From Azonexus sp. (GTDB lineage: Bacteria; Pseudomonadota; Gammaproteobacteria; Burkholderiales; Rhodocyclaceae), in contig JAITWU010000231.1 in the NCBI GenBank assembly GCA_031285115.1, positions 1 through 6,453 of the forward strand: DNA of 6,453 nucleotides, read 5' to 3'. Position numbers and translations under genes: made by a program. Of this stretch, positions 6,050-6,453 are shown one piece after another. Each line of letters begins with the position of its first letter. The stretch's first letter is position 1. A model generated the notes under the pieces. It worked only from the letters and a program-made list of their open reading frames with translations. It ran no database searches and had not been told where the DNA came from.

Positions 6050-6453
6050 ATGAACGAATCAACGCCAGAATCAGTGTCGGATACGCCCGCCGAAGAATCC
6101 TTCATCTCGCATCTGATCGAACTGCGCACCCGCCTGATGCGCAGCCTGATCGCCATCGGCGTCGTTCTCGTCGCCCTCTGTCTTTACCCCGGCCCCGGTC
6201 GAATCTACGACTTCCTCGCCGCGCCGCTCACCGCGGCCCTGCCGGAAGGCTCAAAAATGCTCGCCATCGGCGTCATCACGCCCTTCATGGTGCCGCTCAA
6301 AGTCACGGTCATGGTCGCCTTCATCGTCGCCCTGCCCTTCATTCTTTATCAAATCTGGGCCTTCGTCGCCCCCGGTCTTTACGCCCATGAGCGCCGCCTC
6401 GGTCTGCCGCTGATCATTTCCAGCTCCCTCCTCTTTTTGCTCGGCATGGCCTT
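6050..6453 (+). CDS. tatC: Sec-independent protein translocase subunit TatC (5' part, cut by the window edge)
   Basis: TatC is the polytopic inner-membrane core of the Tat receptor and recognises the twin-arginine motif. The window holds 134 codons plus 2 nt, a little over half of the usual 240-260 residues; there is no stop before the edge. After a short acidic N-terminus comes FISHLIELRTRL (18-29), with Glu24 and Arg26 equivalent to E. coli Glu15 and Arg17. The first membrane helix follows (about 30-46), then Pro59 (AAPL), then the second helix (about 79-100) with LYQIWAFVAPGLYAHERR (99-116). Phe105 and Glu114 match E. coli Phe94 and Glu103. The third helix begins at about 119. All signal-peptide-binding positions visible here are intact. 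It follows tatB by 132 bp, longer than the other tat junction. Confidence 0.96.
   Translation, partial: MNESTPESVSDTPAEESFISHLIELRTRLMRSLIAIGVVLVALCLYPGPGRIYDFLAAPLTAALPEGSKMLAIGVITPFMVPLKVTVMVAFIVALPFILYQIWAFVAPGLYAHERRLGLPLIISSSLLFLLGMA

Overview
The window is a GC-rich bacterial chromosome segment. It carries most of a histidine biosynthesis cluster that runs directly into a twin-arginine translocation (Tat) cluster. The order hisB-hisH-hisA-hisF-hisI-hisE-HIT-tatA-tatB-tatC, the separate (unfused) hisI and hisE genes, and a 195-residue monofunctional HisB are the pattern expected in Betaproteobacteria. The protein style would fit a Rhodocyclales- or Nitrosomonadales-like organism, but that narrower placement is an inference from recall and was not tested.

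Layout. Positions 5-1075 hold hisC on the minus strand. A 112-bp divergent intergenic region follows, with a plausible extended -10 promoter for hisB and a long-spaced inverted repeat. From 1188 to the right edge every gene is on the plus strand: hisB (1188-1775), hisH (1772-2404), hisA (2461-3198), hisF (3448-4206), hisI (4206-4607), hisE (4604-4930), hinT (4927-5277), tatA (5287-5517), tatB (5543-5917) and a truncated tatC (6050-6453). Several junctions overlap by 1 or 4 nt (hisB/hisH, hisF/hisI, hisI/hisE, hisE/hinT), which suggests one translationally coupled operon.

Two gaps break the compact operon. The 249-bp hisA-hisF gap holds a REP-like hairpin, a second small hairpin, and a 16-unit heptanucleotide array (consensus GAACCCC, 12 perfect units in a row) that ends 8 nt before the hisF start codon. 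The opposite strand of the array reads (GGGGTTC)n, a textbook G-quadruplex pattern. The 132-bp tatB-tatC gap ends in a strong CCCTCTCCC/GGGAGAGGG hairpin whose second right arm doubles as the probable tatC ribosome binding site.

How the genes work together. HisE and HisI act early, on PR-ATP and PR-AMP. HisA isomerises ProFAR, HisH/HisF form the glutamine-dependent IGP synthase, HisB dehydrates IGP, and HisC transaminates imidazole-acetol phosphate. HisG, HisD and histidinol-phosphate phosphatase are not in the window. HinT is a purine phosphoramidase-type HIT protein. TatA, TatB and TatC form the folded-protein export machine. I see no clearly new protein system. The unusual content is in the non-coding DNA: the G4-type heptad array next to hisF, the alternative hairpin at tatC, and the reversed orientation of hisC.
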